Shown: piece after piece, positions 44,968-55,242 of the stretch | Numbering within the stretch: the first letter of the stretch is position 1 | Layout: every line of letters begins with the position of its first letter | Assembly: GCF_002902965.1 (NCBI RefSeq) | Contig: NZ_CP026109.1 | Location: 558,001 to 622,000 of the forward strand | Reading direction: 5' to 3' | From: Paraburkholderia hospita | Lineage (GTDB): Bacteria; Pseudomonadota; Gammaproteobacteria; Burkholderiales; Burkholderiaceae | Length of the DNA stretch: 64,000 bases | Made by a program: the position numbers and the translations under genes | The notes under the pieces: model-generated | The model's input: only the letters and a program-made list of their open reading frames with translations | What the model was told of the DNA's origin: nothing | Databases searched by the model: none

Positions 44968-45574
44968 GCTGCGCGCCACCTGACCCCGCCTGGTCGAGTC
45001 GCCGTCTGCGCCAGCCATTGGGACTCTTCATTGGGACTCTTGCCTGTCGCCGCAACTCGCCATTCGCGCAATCGCGTCTGACGCGCCACGACGTGTGCCA
45101 GGCAGTCCCGCAGTCAGCGCCAGGTGACACGCTTTTCGCCGTCCATGGCGATATCCATACGGTTAGATAGCCCAGCCGCCGCGCCCGTCGCGGGCTCACC
45201 CCCTGCCCCTCAATGCGCTTCTTTCAATTTCTACCCAAAAACTGTGTTTCGGGACAACAAAACTCAGGGACGTCCAGATCGGACCGTGTCTCCCAACATC
45301 CGGCTGCACGAACGATGCGCTCACTTTTCACTTTTCCAGGTTTTCCCTTTTGACAACAACGGACAACGCTAGCCGTTAAAGTCGCCTGACGGTACGGCCC
45401 GATCGGAGAATATGAGGTTGGCAGCAGAAACGGATTGGCTACAGCTTTTACTGCAGAGCGGGCGCGACGCCGCGCGCGCTGCACTCCGGCTGCCCCGCTG
45501 GAAAAGATCACCGACGCGCGGCACGCGCAATGCTCGCTCTGATTAGCCTCGTCATTTCGCCCCTGGAGGAGATC
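44968..45574. other. Interval without a supported gene; tandem 13-bp repeat
   Basis: About 600 bp. CATTGGGACTCTT occurs twice in tandem at 45016-45041. A short frame ending near 45170 (HDVCQAVPQSAPGDTLFAVH) is not supported. The AT-richer stretch 45225-45370 may hold promoters. Confidence 0.45.
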
Positions 45575-45862
45575 ATGTCAAGCCAAGCCTATGCGCCCTA
45601 CCGCGGATGCGGGATCACGGTCCACGTTACGGTGGCGACGTCGCATGCGCTCGGTGGCGCATGTCGGCGGTTCCGGGTGTCATGGAGGGTCTCATTACCC
45701 GGGGATACGCAGCAGAAGCTTGCAAACTTTCCAGAGCAGTTTGATTTCCTGACAGAGCAAGAGGCGTTCAGGTACGGCGAGAATCGGGCGCACACATTCA
45801 TCGATTCCGTTCTTTGCGTGCCTGCCCAAGGCCCCGGCTTGCAGACCCGTATTCACAAGTAA
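45575..45862 (+). CDS. Small hypothetical protein
   Basis: A 95-residue protein with GGAGGAG before ATG at 45575. The core (YRGCGITVHVTVATSHALGG, FRVSWRVSLPGDTQQKLANF, EQFDFLTEQEAFRYGENRAH) has two or three strands and a helix, like a small stand-alone alpha/beta fold. The gene at 58275 has a related layout (strands, then a helix with NEARTRI). No family is recognised. Confidence 0.65.
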   Translation: MSSQAYAPYRGCGITVHVTVATSHALGGACRRFRVSWRVSLPGDTQQKLANFPEQFDFLTEQEAFRYGENRAHTFIDSVLCVPAQGPGLQTRIHK

Positions 45863-46263
45863 CGCTCTTATGGATCAAGCCGCAGCGTATGTCGCATGCG
45901 CGAGAGAACGCGAGGCTACACATCTGCTGCGGATCGTATGGCGCCCATGAACACCCGAAAAAATGGCTCAAACGGCACCCGCTCAACAACGTGCCACCTC
46001 AGCGGAGCTGGTTTATACCCTTCGCACCTTGTGGCTGGTTGTCTTCATCGCTGATCAGCTAACGAAGATCGGTTAGCAGGGGTCATTAGTGCGCCACTTA
46101 AACCGGAGCCCAGACGGACATTTGGAGCATGGCGTATACCCTCTGACGGACCTTATGTATCGACATCAGCGCATACTTGTAGTGCTGCGATCCGAACCTG
46201 TGATCATGAGAAAGCGTCCATCCCCGGACGCACGGCCAGCGTTAGCACTGTTGAGGCCAGTCC
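45863..46263. other. Interval without a supported gene
   Basis: About 400 bp upstream of the hybrid kinase. It probably contains its promoter; no coding sequence is supported. Confidence 0.45.
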
Positions 46264-47862
46264 ATGAAAACAACGAATATGTCCCACCGCTCGGAAACGC
46301 TAGCGCCTGCATCACCCGCTTGCGGTATTGACGACGTTCGGGCAGCGCTGTTGCAAAGTGAGATGCGTTTCAGAATCCTTCTGGATGATTTTCCGGTGGC
46401 AATCTACTGCTGTGACGCCAACGGCAAGCTCACGCTCTTTAACGACGCCGCCGTCCAGCTTTGGGGGCGATCGCCTGAAATTGGCATGGATTCGTGGTGC
46501 GGATCACATAGGATGTTCACGGTCGAAGGCCGTCCGCTTCCGCTTGATCGCTGCCCCATGGCACTCACCCTTCTCGAACAGCAGGAGATCGGTATCTCCG
46601 AGGCCATTGTCGAGCGACCTGACGGTTCGCGCCGCAACGTGCTGGCTCATCCCCGCCTGCTGGCCGGTTCCAACGGAGAAGTGCTCGGCGCAATCAATAT
46701 CGTCATCGACATTACCGAACGCAAACGCCTTGAAGAACAGCTCAAAGATGCTGATCGGCGCAAGGACGAATTTCTGGCGATGCTCGCTCATGAACTGCGT
46801 AACCCACTCGCGCCAGTTCGCTCCGCCGTCGAAGTGCTGAAATCTGGACGACCGTCGGACATACAGATATCGCAGGCTGTGAAGGTGATCGATCGCCAGA
46901 CGACGCATCTGACCAGCATCGTCGACGATCTGCTTGATGTTGCCCGCATCAAGCATCGACGCGTTACTTTGAACAAAACGAACGTTGAGCTCGCCGAGGT
47001 GCTGGCCGACGCGATCGACATCGTTGCACCCGAAGTTGCCATGCGTGGATTGCGTCTCACCGTCGAGCAGCCGACGCACGCCGTCTCGTTGCATTGTGAT
47101 CGCACGCGCCTCGCCCAGATGCTGGGCAATCTGCTCAACAACGCAGCGAAGTACAACCGAGAGAAAGGAGCAATCTTCCTGTGCGTGACGGTGGACGGCA
47201 AAGACCTCATCGTGACCGTACGGGATACAGGTATCGGGATTAAAAAATCGATGCTCGGCCAGGTGTTCGATCTTTTCACGCAAGTACGGAACGGCTTCAC
47301 TCGACAAAGTGGCGGACTCGGAATCGGCTTATCCGTGGTGAAAGTAATGGCTGAGATGCACGGGGGATCTATCTCGGCGGCCAGCGACGGCGAAGGGTGT
47401 GGCAGCGAGTTCTGCCTGCGCTTGCCCATCGTGACAACAGGCGCGCAGCTTCATTTGGTGGTGCCGGTCGCAGACAGTGTCCAACCGCAGAGGATCATGA
47501 TTGTGGACGACAATCTTGATGCTGGCGAAGCAATGAAAATGCTGCTGGAATTTCATGGGCACGAGATAACGCTGGCCAGGAACGCTGAAGAGGCTCTCCT
47601 CGCCGCCAGGCGCGCCATGCCTGATGTGTTTTTAATCGACATAGGGTTGCCAGGCATGGATGGCCACGCACTTGCGAGCGAACTTCGCATGCTGCCGTGC
47701 GATAAACCTCCACGCATGATCGCGGTGACGGGATTCGGCCAGCCGGAAGATCGACAGCGGTCCCTTTCGGCCGGGTTTGACGATCACCTGATCAAACCGG
47801 TCGGCCTCTCCCCTTTGCTTCAAAGTCTGGCGCCCGATACGCTCCCGAACGCCACCGGATAA
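46264..47862 (+). CDS. PAS-domain hybrid sensor histidine kinase/response regulator
   Basis: A 532-residue soluble kinase. The PAS domain (residues 30-155; FRILLDDFPVAIYCCDANGK) ends in IVIDITERKRLEEQ. HisKA follows with phospho-acceptor His176 (FLAMLAHELRNPLAPVRSAV). The HATPase_c domain has N-box LGNLLNNAAKYNREKG and G-boxes VRDTGIGI and GGLGIGLSVVK. The receiver (from residue 408; RIMIVDDNLDAGEAMKMLLE) has phospho-acceptor Asp459 (FLIDIGLPGMDG). No transmembrane segment is present, so the signal is cytoplasmic. It lacks an obvious output domain and probably passes phosphate to a separate regulator. Confidence 0.9.
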   Translation: MKTTNMSHRSETLAPASPACGIDDVRAALLQSEMRFRILLDDFPVAIYCCDANGKLTLFNDAAVQLWGRSPEIGMDSWCGSHRMFTVEGRPLPLDRCPMALTLLEQQEIGISEAIVERPDGSRRNVLAHPRLLAGSNGEVLGAINIVIDITERKRLEEQLKDADRRKDEFLAMLAHELRNPLAPVRSAVEVLKSGRPSDIQISQAVKVIDRQTTHLTSIVDDLLDVARIKHRRVTLNKTNVELAEVLADAIDIVAPEVAMRGLRLTVEQPTHAVSLHCDRTRLAQMLGNLLNNAAKYNREKGAIFLCVTVDGKDLIVTVRDTGIGIKKSMLGQVFDLFTQVRNGFTRQSGGLGIGLSVVKVMAEMHGGSISAASDGEGCGSEFCLRLPIVTTGAQLHLVVPVADSVQPQRIMIVDDNLDAGEAMKMLLEFHGHEITLARNAEEALLAARRAMPDVFLIDIGLPGMDGHALASELRMLPCDKPPRMIAVTGFGQPEDRQRSLSAGFDDHLIKPVGLSPLLQSLAPDTLPNATG

Positions 47863-48510
47863 GCCCGATTCCGGGTAGGCGCTGCAGTTCTTCCATCACG
47901 CCAGCACCCGAAAGGGCGCGTTGCCCTTCGCTGCCGTCAACGTGTGGCGGCCCGCTGTCTCATGCCGATGCCTTTGCGGATGGATGCCAGATTGTTCAGG
48001 CGGCTCAAACAGGCGGTCATTGCCTGTTGTCGATCGACACCACGCGCGCCTTCTGGGACCGTGATCCGATCAGCAGGTCGTCCACTTTCCGAACTGAAAT
48101 AGACGATTTATGCGGGTGAAAGCGACGCAGTAAGTTGTCAATTAACGCGCACACAGACGAGAAATTGCTGAAGAGCGCACCGGCGTCGTCTGAGGCCACG
48201 ATCGCGGTAGTGAAGTCGGCCGTCGGCTCACAGAACTATGCGCAACGGTGCCCAGCAAGCGAGCGATTGCGCAAGTGGCAGCACCGAGGCTTGCTGAGCG
48301 GCGGCGACAAGCCACGAGGGCCGCACAGCGGGTACGGCGAAGATGGTAAGGTGCCCCGTCTGTCGCTCCGTCGGCGCAGTAATATTTACGCCACGCAATC
48401 AAAATCCCAGGCGGACCAGCCTCCTTCATTGCTTTGTCTGCACGTACCCAGGCATAAAATTAGCTGCAGCCATGTAAAAATCTGCGATTGCTCCGGACGG
48501 GATCCAGCCT
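47863..48510. other. Interval without a supported gene
   Basis: About 650 bp between the two kinase genes. Frames on both strands are protein-poor and show no family resemblance. A promoter for the next gene may lie near 48400-48500. Confidence 0.45.
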
Positions 48511-51500
48511 GTGATCAAGATACCAACGGCAGAGGAAGAGCCGGTGCCTCAAGCCTTTCCGATTGTAGGAATCGGCGCCTCCGCGGGCGGACTGGAGGCG
48601 ATCTCCGAGCTCATCTCCACGATCCCGCGTTCGAGCGGGCTGTCATTTCTTGTCGTACAGCATCTCGATCCGTCCCGTCGAAGCCTGCTGCCAGACATTC
48701 TGACCAAACATACTGCGATGCCAGTTGTCGAGGCGATCGAGGGAATGGCCATTGAGGCTGATCACGTCTATGTCATTCCGCCCAACGCCCGCATGCGGGT
48801 TGCGCAGCGGCGCATCAATCTGCATCCACGCATCGACGTTCTCGGGCCACCGATGCCAATCGACGACCTGCTCGAGTCGCTCGCCAGTGACCAGGGCGCC
48901 AACGCCATCGGGGTGATTCTATCGGGCAGCGGATCCGACGGTGCGCTCGGCCTTAAGGCGATCCAGAACGAAGGCGGCATTACCTTCGCCCAGGACGAGG
49001 CGTCCGCCCGTTTTGCCAGCATGCCTCAGGCAGCCATCGGCACGGGATGCGTCGATATGGTGCTTCCCCCGCGGCAGATCGCAGAGGAGATCGTGCGTAT
49101 CGGACGGCAGCCACATACCGGTGCCGATCAGCCGATGCCGGCAACCCAGGCTGAGAAAAGTCTGCGGCACGTGTTCCGGTTGCTGCACAAGGCCTGCAAC
49201 GTCGACTTCACGCACTACAAACGCGGCACCATTGAACGCAGGCTGTCCCGGCGCATGGCGCTGCGTCAGACCTCGTCCGTCGACGACTACATAGTCGTGC
49301 TCGAATCCGATGCGACGGAAGTGTTCGCACTCGGACGGGATCTGCTGATCCGGGTGACCGAATTTTTCCGCGACCCCGAAACGTTCGAAGCGCTGGTCCA
49401 GATCGTATTTCCGAGGTTGCTCGGAGACCGCGAACCGGATATGCCAATCCGGTTGTGGGTTCCCGGTTGTGCGACCGGTGAGGAAGTCTATTCGATCGCG
49501 ATCTGCCTGATCGAATACCTGGGAGAACGCGCAGCGGATACGCCGATCCAGATTTTTGGCACCGACGTGAGCGTCGATGCACTGGAGATTGCCCGCGCAG
49601 GACGCTATATTGAAAACATCGCGCGAAACGTATCGTCCCAGCGCCTGCAACGCTTCTTTGTACGGGATGGCGATTATTACCGTGTCGACAAGGGGGTCCG
49701 GGATCTCTGTACGTTCGCGCGTCACAACGTTGCCACCGACCCGCCCTTCTCGCGGATGGATCTCGTCAGCTGCCGCAATCTCCTCATTTACCTGAATCCG
49801 GTTCTGCAGCGAAGCGTCATGCCGCTATTTCACTACGCGTTGCGTTCCGACGGCGTGCTGATGCTGGGGCCATCAGAAACGGTGGGCGCCTTCTCTGACC
49901 TGTTCGGCGTCATCGAAAGCAAGCGCACGAAGCTCTATAGCAAGAAGCCTCGTCCCGGACGCCCGGGTGCCCGTTCGCTCAGCCTGATGTCTTCGCCCGA
50001 ATCGGCGGTTCAGCTCACAAGTTCGACGCAGGATCGACGCGAGCCGCCGCTAGTCGAACGGCTCGGGCGCGAGGCCGCGCGCAAGGCGCTCGCGCGGTAT
50101 GCACCGCCCTATGTCCTGTGCGATGACGAACTGAACATCATTGAGTTTCACGGCGACACCGGACCGTATCTGGTCAATCCCGAAGGGCCACCGAGCAGCA
50201 ACCTGCAACGGCTCGCCCGACCGGAAGTGTTTCTGGCCATCAGCGAAGCCGTCCGGCAGGCCCGCCAGAGTGGCGCCCCGTTGCGCAGGACAGGACTGCG
50301 CGTCGGAGCTGCGGGGAGCGCGGGCGAAGCAGGCATCGAGGTGCATCAGATACAGATCGCCGGTGCCGATGGACGGTGGTTTATCGTCTTCTTTGAGAGC
50401 GCGTCACAACGGACAGCGGAAAGCGGTCAAGCTGCGTTAGGGGATAGTTCGATCGCGTCTGCGGTGCTTCGGACCTTGAAGCGTGGCCTCGCCCGAACGG
50501 GCGAGCAGGATCGCGGCGTCCAGGACGCGGAGAACGCGCGTCTCAGAGCCGAGCTGGACGCCACCCGTGAACAGCTTCGGGCAACGCTCGAAGAGCATGA
50601 GAGCGCCCGGGAGGAGCTTAAATCGAGTGAAGAGGAACTGCTCTCCAGCAATGAGGAATTCCAGAGCACCAACGAGGAACTGGAGACAGCCAAGGAGGAG
50701 CTTCAGTCAATCAACGAGGAGCTTTCCACGACCAACGACGAGTTGCGCTACCGGGTCCGTGAACTCAAGACCGTCCACGATGAAGTCACCCGTGCGCGCG
50801 ACTACGCCGAGGCGATCATTGAAACGATCGCCGAGCCGGTCCTTGTACTTGAGGCCGATCTGCGCATCGTGCGAGCCAATCTGGCTTTCTATCAGGCATT
50901 CGCGACGGCGGCCGAGGCGACGATTGGCACGAAGCTGTATCTTCTCGGCAACGGCCAGTGGGATATTCCTGCGCTGCGCACGATGCTCGAAGAGATTCTT
51001 CCAGAGAAGACCAGCGTTCGGGACTACGAGATAACGCACGAGTTTCCGCGTATCGGCACGCGCACCATGTGCCTGAACGCAATGCGTGTCGCATGGCCTG
51101 GGCAGGCGCTTGTCCTGCTAACTATTCAGGACATGACCCAACAGCGCGATGCGGTGACGCGACTTGAGGCGGCGGATCATCAAAAGGACGAATTCCTCGC
51201 CATGCTCGCACATGAACTGCGCAATCCCCTTGCTGCGATTCGCAACGGGCTACAGTTATGGCAACGCGGTGATGCCGACGATGCGTCCATCAAGGCCGCT
51301 CAGGCTGCGGCCCAGCGTCAGCTCGCAAATGAGATCGGTCTGGTTGACGATCTGCTGGACGTATCCCGGATTACGCGCGGCATCATCACCCTCAATGTTC
51401 GGCGCATCGATCTGGTTGATTCGGTTCGCCACGCGGTTGAAACGATGCGGACGGAAATCGGAATGCGACAGCACGAATTAGTACTCGAGTTGCCAGAGGA

Positions 51501-52308
51501 AAGCCTGACGGTCGAGGGCGATACGATGCGGCTTGAGCAGATCGTGACGAACCTGCTCGGCAACGCGATCAAGTATACGCCTCCCGGCGGTCGCATCCGG
51601 CTTTCGCTCGAACGCGACAGGCACGATGCCGTACTGGACGTCACCGACAACGGTATCGGCATGACTGCTGAGTTCATCCCGACGATTTTCAGGATCTTTG
51701 TTCAGGCGGAGCGAACGTCCGATCGCAGGGGCGCGGGTCTCGGGCTCGGCCTGACGCTGGTGCGGCGACTTGTCGAACTGCATCAGGGATCGGTGCATGC
51801 TTCCAGTGAAGGTCTTGATCGCGGCAGCAGGTTTGTCGTCCGGCTTCCGGCACTGCCGCCAGGCACCGCACCGGAGCATGCACCGAACTCCGGTCGATCC
51901 GTAGAAGGGACGTCCACTACCCACCGGATTCTGGTTGTCGACGACAATGTCGACGCGGCGGAAAGCAGCGCCGCGCTCTTGCGGCTCGACGGACACGTGG
52001 TGCAGGTGGCCTGCGACGGGCCAGCCGCGTTGCAGAGCGCAGAGGATTTTCGCCCCGACGTGGTACTGCTCGACATTGGCCTGCCCGGAATGGACGGCTA
52101 TGAGGTCGCAGAACGGTTGCGTACGATGCCAACTCTGGCCGATGCTGTCCTGATCGCGCTGAGTGGGTATGGAGGGGAACAGCATGCCGAGCGGTGCCAG
52201 CAGGCCGGTTTCGATTGTCATCTGGTCAAGCCAGCCAATCTCGAACAACTTGATGCGTTAATTGAGTCATCCCGCAGCAGGCGCACGCCTGCCAACAATG
52301 CGCCGTGA
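48511..52308 (+). CDS. CheB-CheR-PAS-histidine kinase-receiver fusion protein
   Basis: Up to 1265 residues; GTG at 48544, preceded by AGAGGAAGAG, is a likelier start than GTG 48511. Domains in order: CheB methylesterase (14-195; Ser24 in GIGASAGGLEAI, VVQHLDPS, GSGSDGALGL); CheR methyltransferase (210-470; YKRGTIERRLSRRMAL, VPGCATGEEVYSIAI, SCRNLLIYL); a long coiled coil (about 670-760; EELLSSNEEFQSTNEELETA); a PAS-like domain; HisKA with His901; HATPase_c; a receiver with Asp1188. No transmembrane segment is seen. Such fusions are common in Proteobacteria; whether the Che domains act on any chemoreceptor is unknown, since no MCP gene is in the window. Confidence 0.93.
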   Translation: MIKIPTAEEEPVPQAFPIVGIGASAGGLEAISELISTIPRSSGLSFLVVQHLDPSRRSLLPDILTKHTAMPVVEAIEGMAIEADHVYVIPPNARMRVAQRRINLHPRIDVLGPPMPIDDLLESLASDQGANAIGVILSGSGSDGALGLKAIQNEGGITFAQDEASARFASMPQAAIGTGCVDMVLPPRQIAEEIVRIGRQPHTGADQPMPATQAEKSLRHVFRLLHKACNVDFTHYKRGTIERRLSRRMALRQTSSVDDYIVVLESDATEVFALGRDLLIRVTEFFRDPETFEALVQIVFPRLLGDREPDMPIRLWVPGCATGEEVYSIAICLIEYLGERAADTPIQIFGTDVSVDALEIARAGRYIENIARNVSSQRLQRFFVRDGDYYRVDKGVRDLCTFARHNVATDPPFSRMDLVSCRNLLIYLNPVLQRSVMPLFHYALRSDGVLMLGPSETVGAFSDLFGVIESKRTKLYSKKPRPGRPGARSLSLMSSPESAVQLTSSTQDRREPPLVERLGREAARKALARYAPPYVLCDDELNIIEFHGDTGPYLVNPEGPPSSNLQRLARPEVFLAISEAVRQARQSGAPLRRTGLRVGAAGSAGEAGIEVHQIQIAGADGRWFIVFFESASQRTAESGQAALGDSSIASAVLRTLKRGLARTGEQDRGVQDAENARLRAELDATREQLRATLEEHESAREELKSSEEELLSSNEEFQSTNEELETAKEELQSINEELSTTNDELRYRVRELKTVHDEVTRARDYAEAIIETIAEPVLVLEADLRIVRANLAFYQAFATAAEATIGTKLYLLGNGQWDIPALRTMLEEILPEKTSVRDYEITHEFPRIGTRTMCLNAMRVAWPGQALVLLTIQDMTQQRDAVTRLEAADHQKDEFLAMLAHELRNPLAAIRNGLQLWQRGDADDASIKAAQAAAQRQLANEIGLVDDLLDVSRITRGIITLNVRRIDLVDSVRHAVETMRTEIGMRQHELVLELPEESLTVEGDTMRLEQIVTNLLGNAIKYTPPGGRIRLSLERDRHDAVLDVTDNGIGMTAEFIPTIFRIFVQAERTSDRRGAGLGLGLTLVRRLVELHQGSVHASSEGLDRGSRFVVRLPALPPGTAPEHAPNSGRSVEGTSTTHRILVVDDNVDAAESSAALLRLDGHVVQVACDGPAALQSAEDFRPDVVLLDIGLPGMDGYEVAERLRTMPTLADAVLIALSGYGGEQHAERCQQAGFDCHLVKPANLEQLDALIESSRSRRTPANNAP

Positions 52309-53232
52309 GCGATGCGTTACGGGCGTAGAGCGGGCGCAGTGAGATTGGCGTCGCTTTGCGCGGACCTGACACACCGGTCGACTGAAACGATCGCCAGGTG
52401 GAACAACTGACATGCGGCACGGAACTCCCCAGCACGAGCGTGGATCAACAAACTAATCGAGGCATCCCAACATCAGAACGCGCGCCGGTTGTTGTCTCCG
52501 CGTCGAGTGTCCGCTCAGACCTTCCTTAGCGGGCATTCCCGACCGGGACGTGACGGGCCCGTTCATGGCCGGCTGCTGTCCGACGCGATCGGCTAAACGC
52601 GACCCACTCCGAACCTTGAACCCGGCGTCACCTCTACGGCTGCGTTGAGGTGTTAACCGCCATCCACACATCCGGGTCGGCTGGCAAATCGTTGCCCATA
52701 ACTGTTATTCGCGGAATGTGTTCGTTGATCGATCGCGAGCAGACGGTTTCGGGAAAGCCGATTGAATCTAGCCAACCCAAATTTTGAGTGCGACCGAGGC
52801 CGTAGCGCGGCGTTGCGATCAGCGTGGCCCCCTGCCATCGAGGCGCCATCCGGGAAACTCGGCGTCGCTGACCTGTTGGCCTAAGGTCTAATTGACCGGC
52901 CTGAAATTCAGAGATCATATTGTACTGGGAACGTTCACGTGTCCGTAGTCTGGTCCGCGCGGAACTCGTCCCATGACCGGCGGACTCGGTCTATTGAGCG
53001 GGTTGAGGGCGGTAACAATCCCGTCCTAACCCGTGTGATCAGACAGTACTGGAGTGGCAGATCAGTTCACCTGCTGGCAGTGCTGGATCCTCCGATGCCG
53101 CGGGTATCGACAGAAGCAACGCTGACGACCTTGCGCCGGTGCAGATCACGTGCATCGCGGCAAAAGCAGGCGGTTTTGGACTCGAACACCTTGGTCTCCG
53201 CTGCAATTTGAAATCGTAGGGAGAGAGCAGGC
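52309..53232. other. Long interval with the second copy of an interspersed repeat
   Basis: About 920 bp with no convincing gene. It includes the 52546-52591 copy of the repeat at 29066. A minus-strand frame at 52634-52918 (ITVMGNDLPADPDVWMAVNT) is protein-like but unassigned. The interval may be a decayed island. Confidence 0.45.
52546..52591. repeat. Interspersed repeat, copy 2
   Basis: Matches 29066-29110 except for one extra C. No IS inverted repeat touches this copy. Confidence 0.7.
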
Positions 53233-54546
53233 ATGGACTGGAACCGCTGGTACAGCTTAAAGAGCTACCTGAGATCTTCGCTGTGGACTGTGCCACTTAT
53301 CGCAGTCGCGATTTATGCCGTGGTGAAACCTGTGACTGAAATGGTGGGCAGGTGGATGATCAGGCAAGGGACCCTTGATCCGAAAACCGGCTTTCTTGGG
53401 CTGTCCATGACCGGGGCGCGGTCGTTGGTCGGCGACATCGTTTCCGCAGACCTGGCGTTTCTGGTATTTACGTTCGGCTCATTGCTCGTCGCAATCCAGG
53501 TCGCTGGCGGGCAGTACACCCCGCGGATCATCGCAACGACACTTCTGCGCGATAACATCATCCGTGGCATCTCGGGATTATTCGTTTTCACACTGTTGTT
53601 CGCCGATAGAACGCTGGGCTGGATGGGTGAGAGTGAGGTACACCAGCTTCAGGTGTTCATCACAGCGCTATTCGGATTCGCTTCCGTTGTTGCTTTCCTT
53701 TTCCTCATTGACTACGCCGCGAAATTTCTGCGTCCCGTAAGCCTCGTGGCTCGCGTTGGGGGGCAAGGGATCGCGGTCATCGACAGCGTTTATCCCGCCC
53801 CGACTTCGGGTGTAATTGCGCCGCCGGATCGTAACAATGAGCGAGGCGTACCTGATCGCATTGTTCGTCACCGCGGCAAGTCCGGCATCGTTCTGGCTGT
53901 GAGTCTGGAAAGACTGGTTACCAAGGCGCGGCGCACTAACTCGGTTATCGAGTTCGTGCCGCAAGTCGGTGATTTCGTCGCGGTGGATGATCCCCTGTTT
54001 TATTTGTACGGGAACGCGGGCGCAATCGATGAGAACAGGCTGCGCACACTGGTCGCTTTCGGGACGGAACGCACGATGGAGCAGGACCCCATGTTCGCGT
54101 TTCGCATCCTGGTCGATATTGCGCTGAAAGCGCTGTCGGCGGCGATCAACGATCCCACCACAGCGGTGCTTGCGATCGACCAGTTGCACCGGCTATTGCG
54201 CATGGTGGGCAAACGGTCTTTGCACATCGAAGAGATAGCGGATGGGTCGGGACGGGTGCGCGTGATCTTGCGGACGCCCAATTGGGAAGACTTCGTGCAC
54301 ATTAGTTTCCGCGAGATTCGACAGTGTGGCGCGGGCAGCATTCAAATCGCGCGGCGTCTGCGCGCGGCGATAGAGAACCTCATCCAGACCCTGCCGGAGC
54401 ATCGTCATGACGCATTGCGCGTCGAGTTGACACTGCTCGATCGCGCGATCGCCTTGAAGCATCCGTTTCCTGAGGATCTGGCGTTGGCCCGTATCCCCGA
54501 CTCGCAAGGGCTTGGAGGTTCGGCAGACTCGACGGCGAACAACTAG
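53233..54546 (+). CDS. DUF2254 family membrane protein
   Basis: A 437-residue protein. The N-terminal half has four transmembrane helices (LWTVPLIAVAIYAVVKPVTE; ADLAFLVFTFGSLLVAIQVA; IRGISGLFVFTLLFADRTLG; VFITALFGFASVVAFLFLID). The C-terminal half is cytoplasmic, with RILVDIALKALSAAINDPTT and AVLAIDQLHRLLRMVGKRSL, the DUF2254 hallmark. GGQYTPRIIATTLLRDNIIR also fits. The function is not established. It lies 18 bp upstream of the carbonic anhydrase gene in the same direction, so the two are probably co-transcribed and may act together, for example in CO2/bicarbonate or pH homeostasis (inference). Confidence 0.88.
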   Translation: MDWNRWYSLKSYLRSSLWTVPLIAVAIYAVVKPVTEMVGRWMIRQGTLDPKTGFLGLSMTGARSLVGDIVSADLAFLVFTFGSLLVAIQVAGGQYTPRIIATTLLRDNIIRGISGLFVFTLLFADRTLGWMGESEVHQLQVFITALFGFASVVAFLFLIDYAAKFLRPVSLVARVGGQGIAVIDSVYPAPTSGVIAPPDRNNERGVPDRIVRHRGKSGIVLAVSLERLVTKARRTNSVIEFVPQVGDFVAVDDPLFYLYGNAGAIDENRLRTLVAFGTERTMEQDPMFAFRILVDIALKALSAAINDPTTAVLAIDQLHRLLRMVGKRSLHIEEIADGSGRVRVILRTPNWEDFVHISFREIRQCGAGSIQIARRLRAAIENLIQTLPEHRHDALRVELTLLDRAIALKHPFPEDLALARIPDSQGLGGSADSTANN

Positions 54547-54564
54547 CCCTCTCGGAGGCAAGCC

Positions 54565-55242
54565 ATGCGCAAACTCATCATGGGTATCGTTGAATTCCGC
54601 GAGAAAATGCTGCCGCAGTACGCGAAGCGGTTCAGCGAACTGGCGCTCGCGCAGACACCTGATGCGCTCTTCATCACGTGCTCGGACAGCCGGGTTGTGC
54701 CTGACCTGCTTGCCTCGACCCATCCGGGCGCGCTGTTCACGATGCGCAACGTCGGCAACCTGATACCACCGGCGACTGCTGAAGGGGTTTCTACCGGTGA
54801 CCTTTCCGAGGCAAGCGCGATCGAGTACGCAGTGCTGGTGTTGAAAGTCGCGAATATTGTTGTGTGCGGGCATTCCGAGTGCGGTGCGATGAAAGCCGTG
54901 TCTACACGCAACGCCAAGCTGAAAGCGCCGAACCTCGACAAATGGCTGTACCACGCCAACAACGCGGCGTTTCGTCTCGAACACGAAGGCCCGCTCGACG
55001 ACAGACTGAAGCCGCACGACCAATTGTCGCAACTCAATGTCCTTGTGCAACTCGAGCATCTGATGACCTACCCGATCGTCCATCAGCAGGTCACTGCGGG
55101 GGCGCTGGTACTGAGCGGCTGGTGGTTCGACATCGCGACTGGCGACATGTATGCCTATGAGCGCACGAGCCGCTCGTTCGAAGTCATCGACCGCGCGATG
55201 GCTGATCGGATTATTGCGCGCCTTGCCGCACGGGCGCGGTGA
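54565..55242 (+). CDS. can: Beta-class carbonic anhydrase
   Basis: A 225-residue enzyme that interconverts CO2 and bicarbonate. Zinc ligands are Cys39, Asp41 (active-site dyad with Arg43), His103 and Cys106: motifs FITCSDSRVVP and VVCGHSECGAMKAV. MRNVGNLIPP and SAIEYAVLVLKVANI are family motifs. The length fits, and the ATG follows GGAGG. The DUF2254 gene directly upstream suggests an operon. Other family members include cyanase-associated CynT, but no cyanase gene is visible, so the symbol is provisional. Confidence 0.93.
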   Translation: MRKLIMGIVEFREKMLPQYAKRFSELALAQTPDALFITCSDSRVVPDLLASTHPGALFTMRNVGNLIPPATAEGVSTGDLSEASAIEYAVLVLKVANIVVCGHSECGAMKAVSTRNAKLKAPNLDKWLYHANNAAFRLEHEGPLDDRLKPHDQLSQLNVLVQLEHLMTYPIVHQQVTAGALVLSGWWFDIATGDMYAYERTSRSFEVIDRAMADRIIARLAARAR

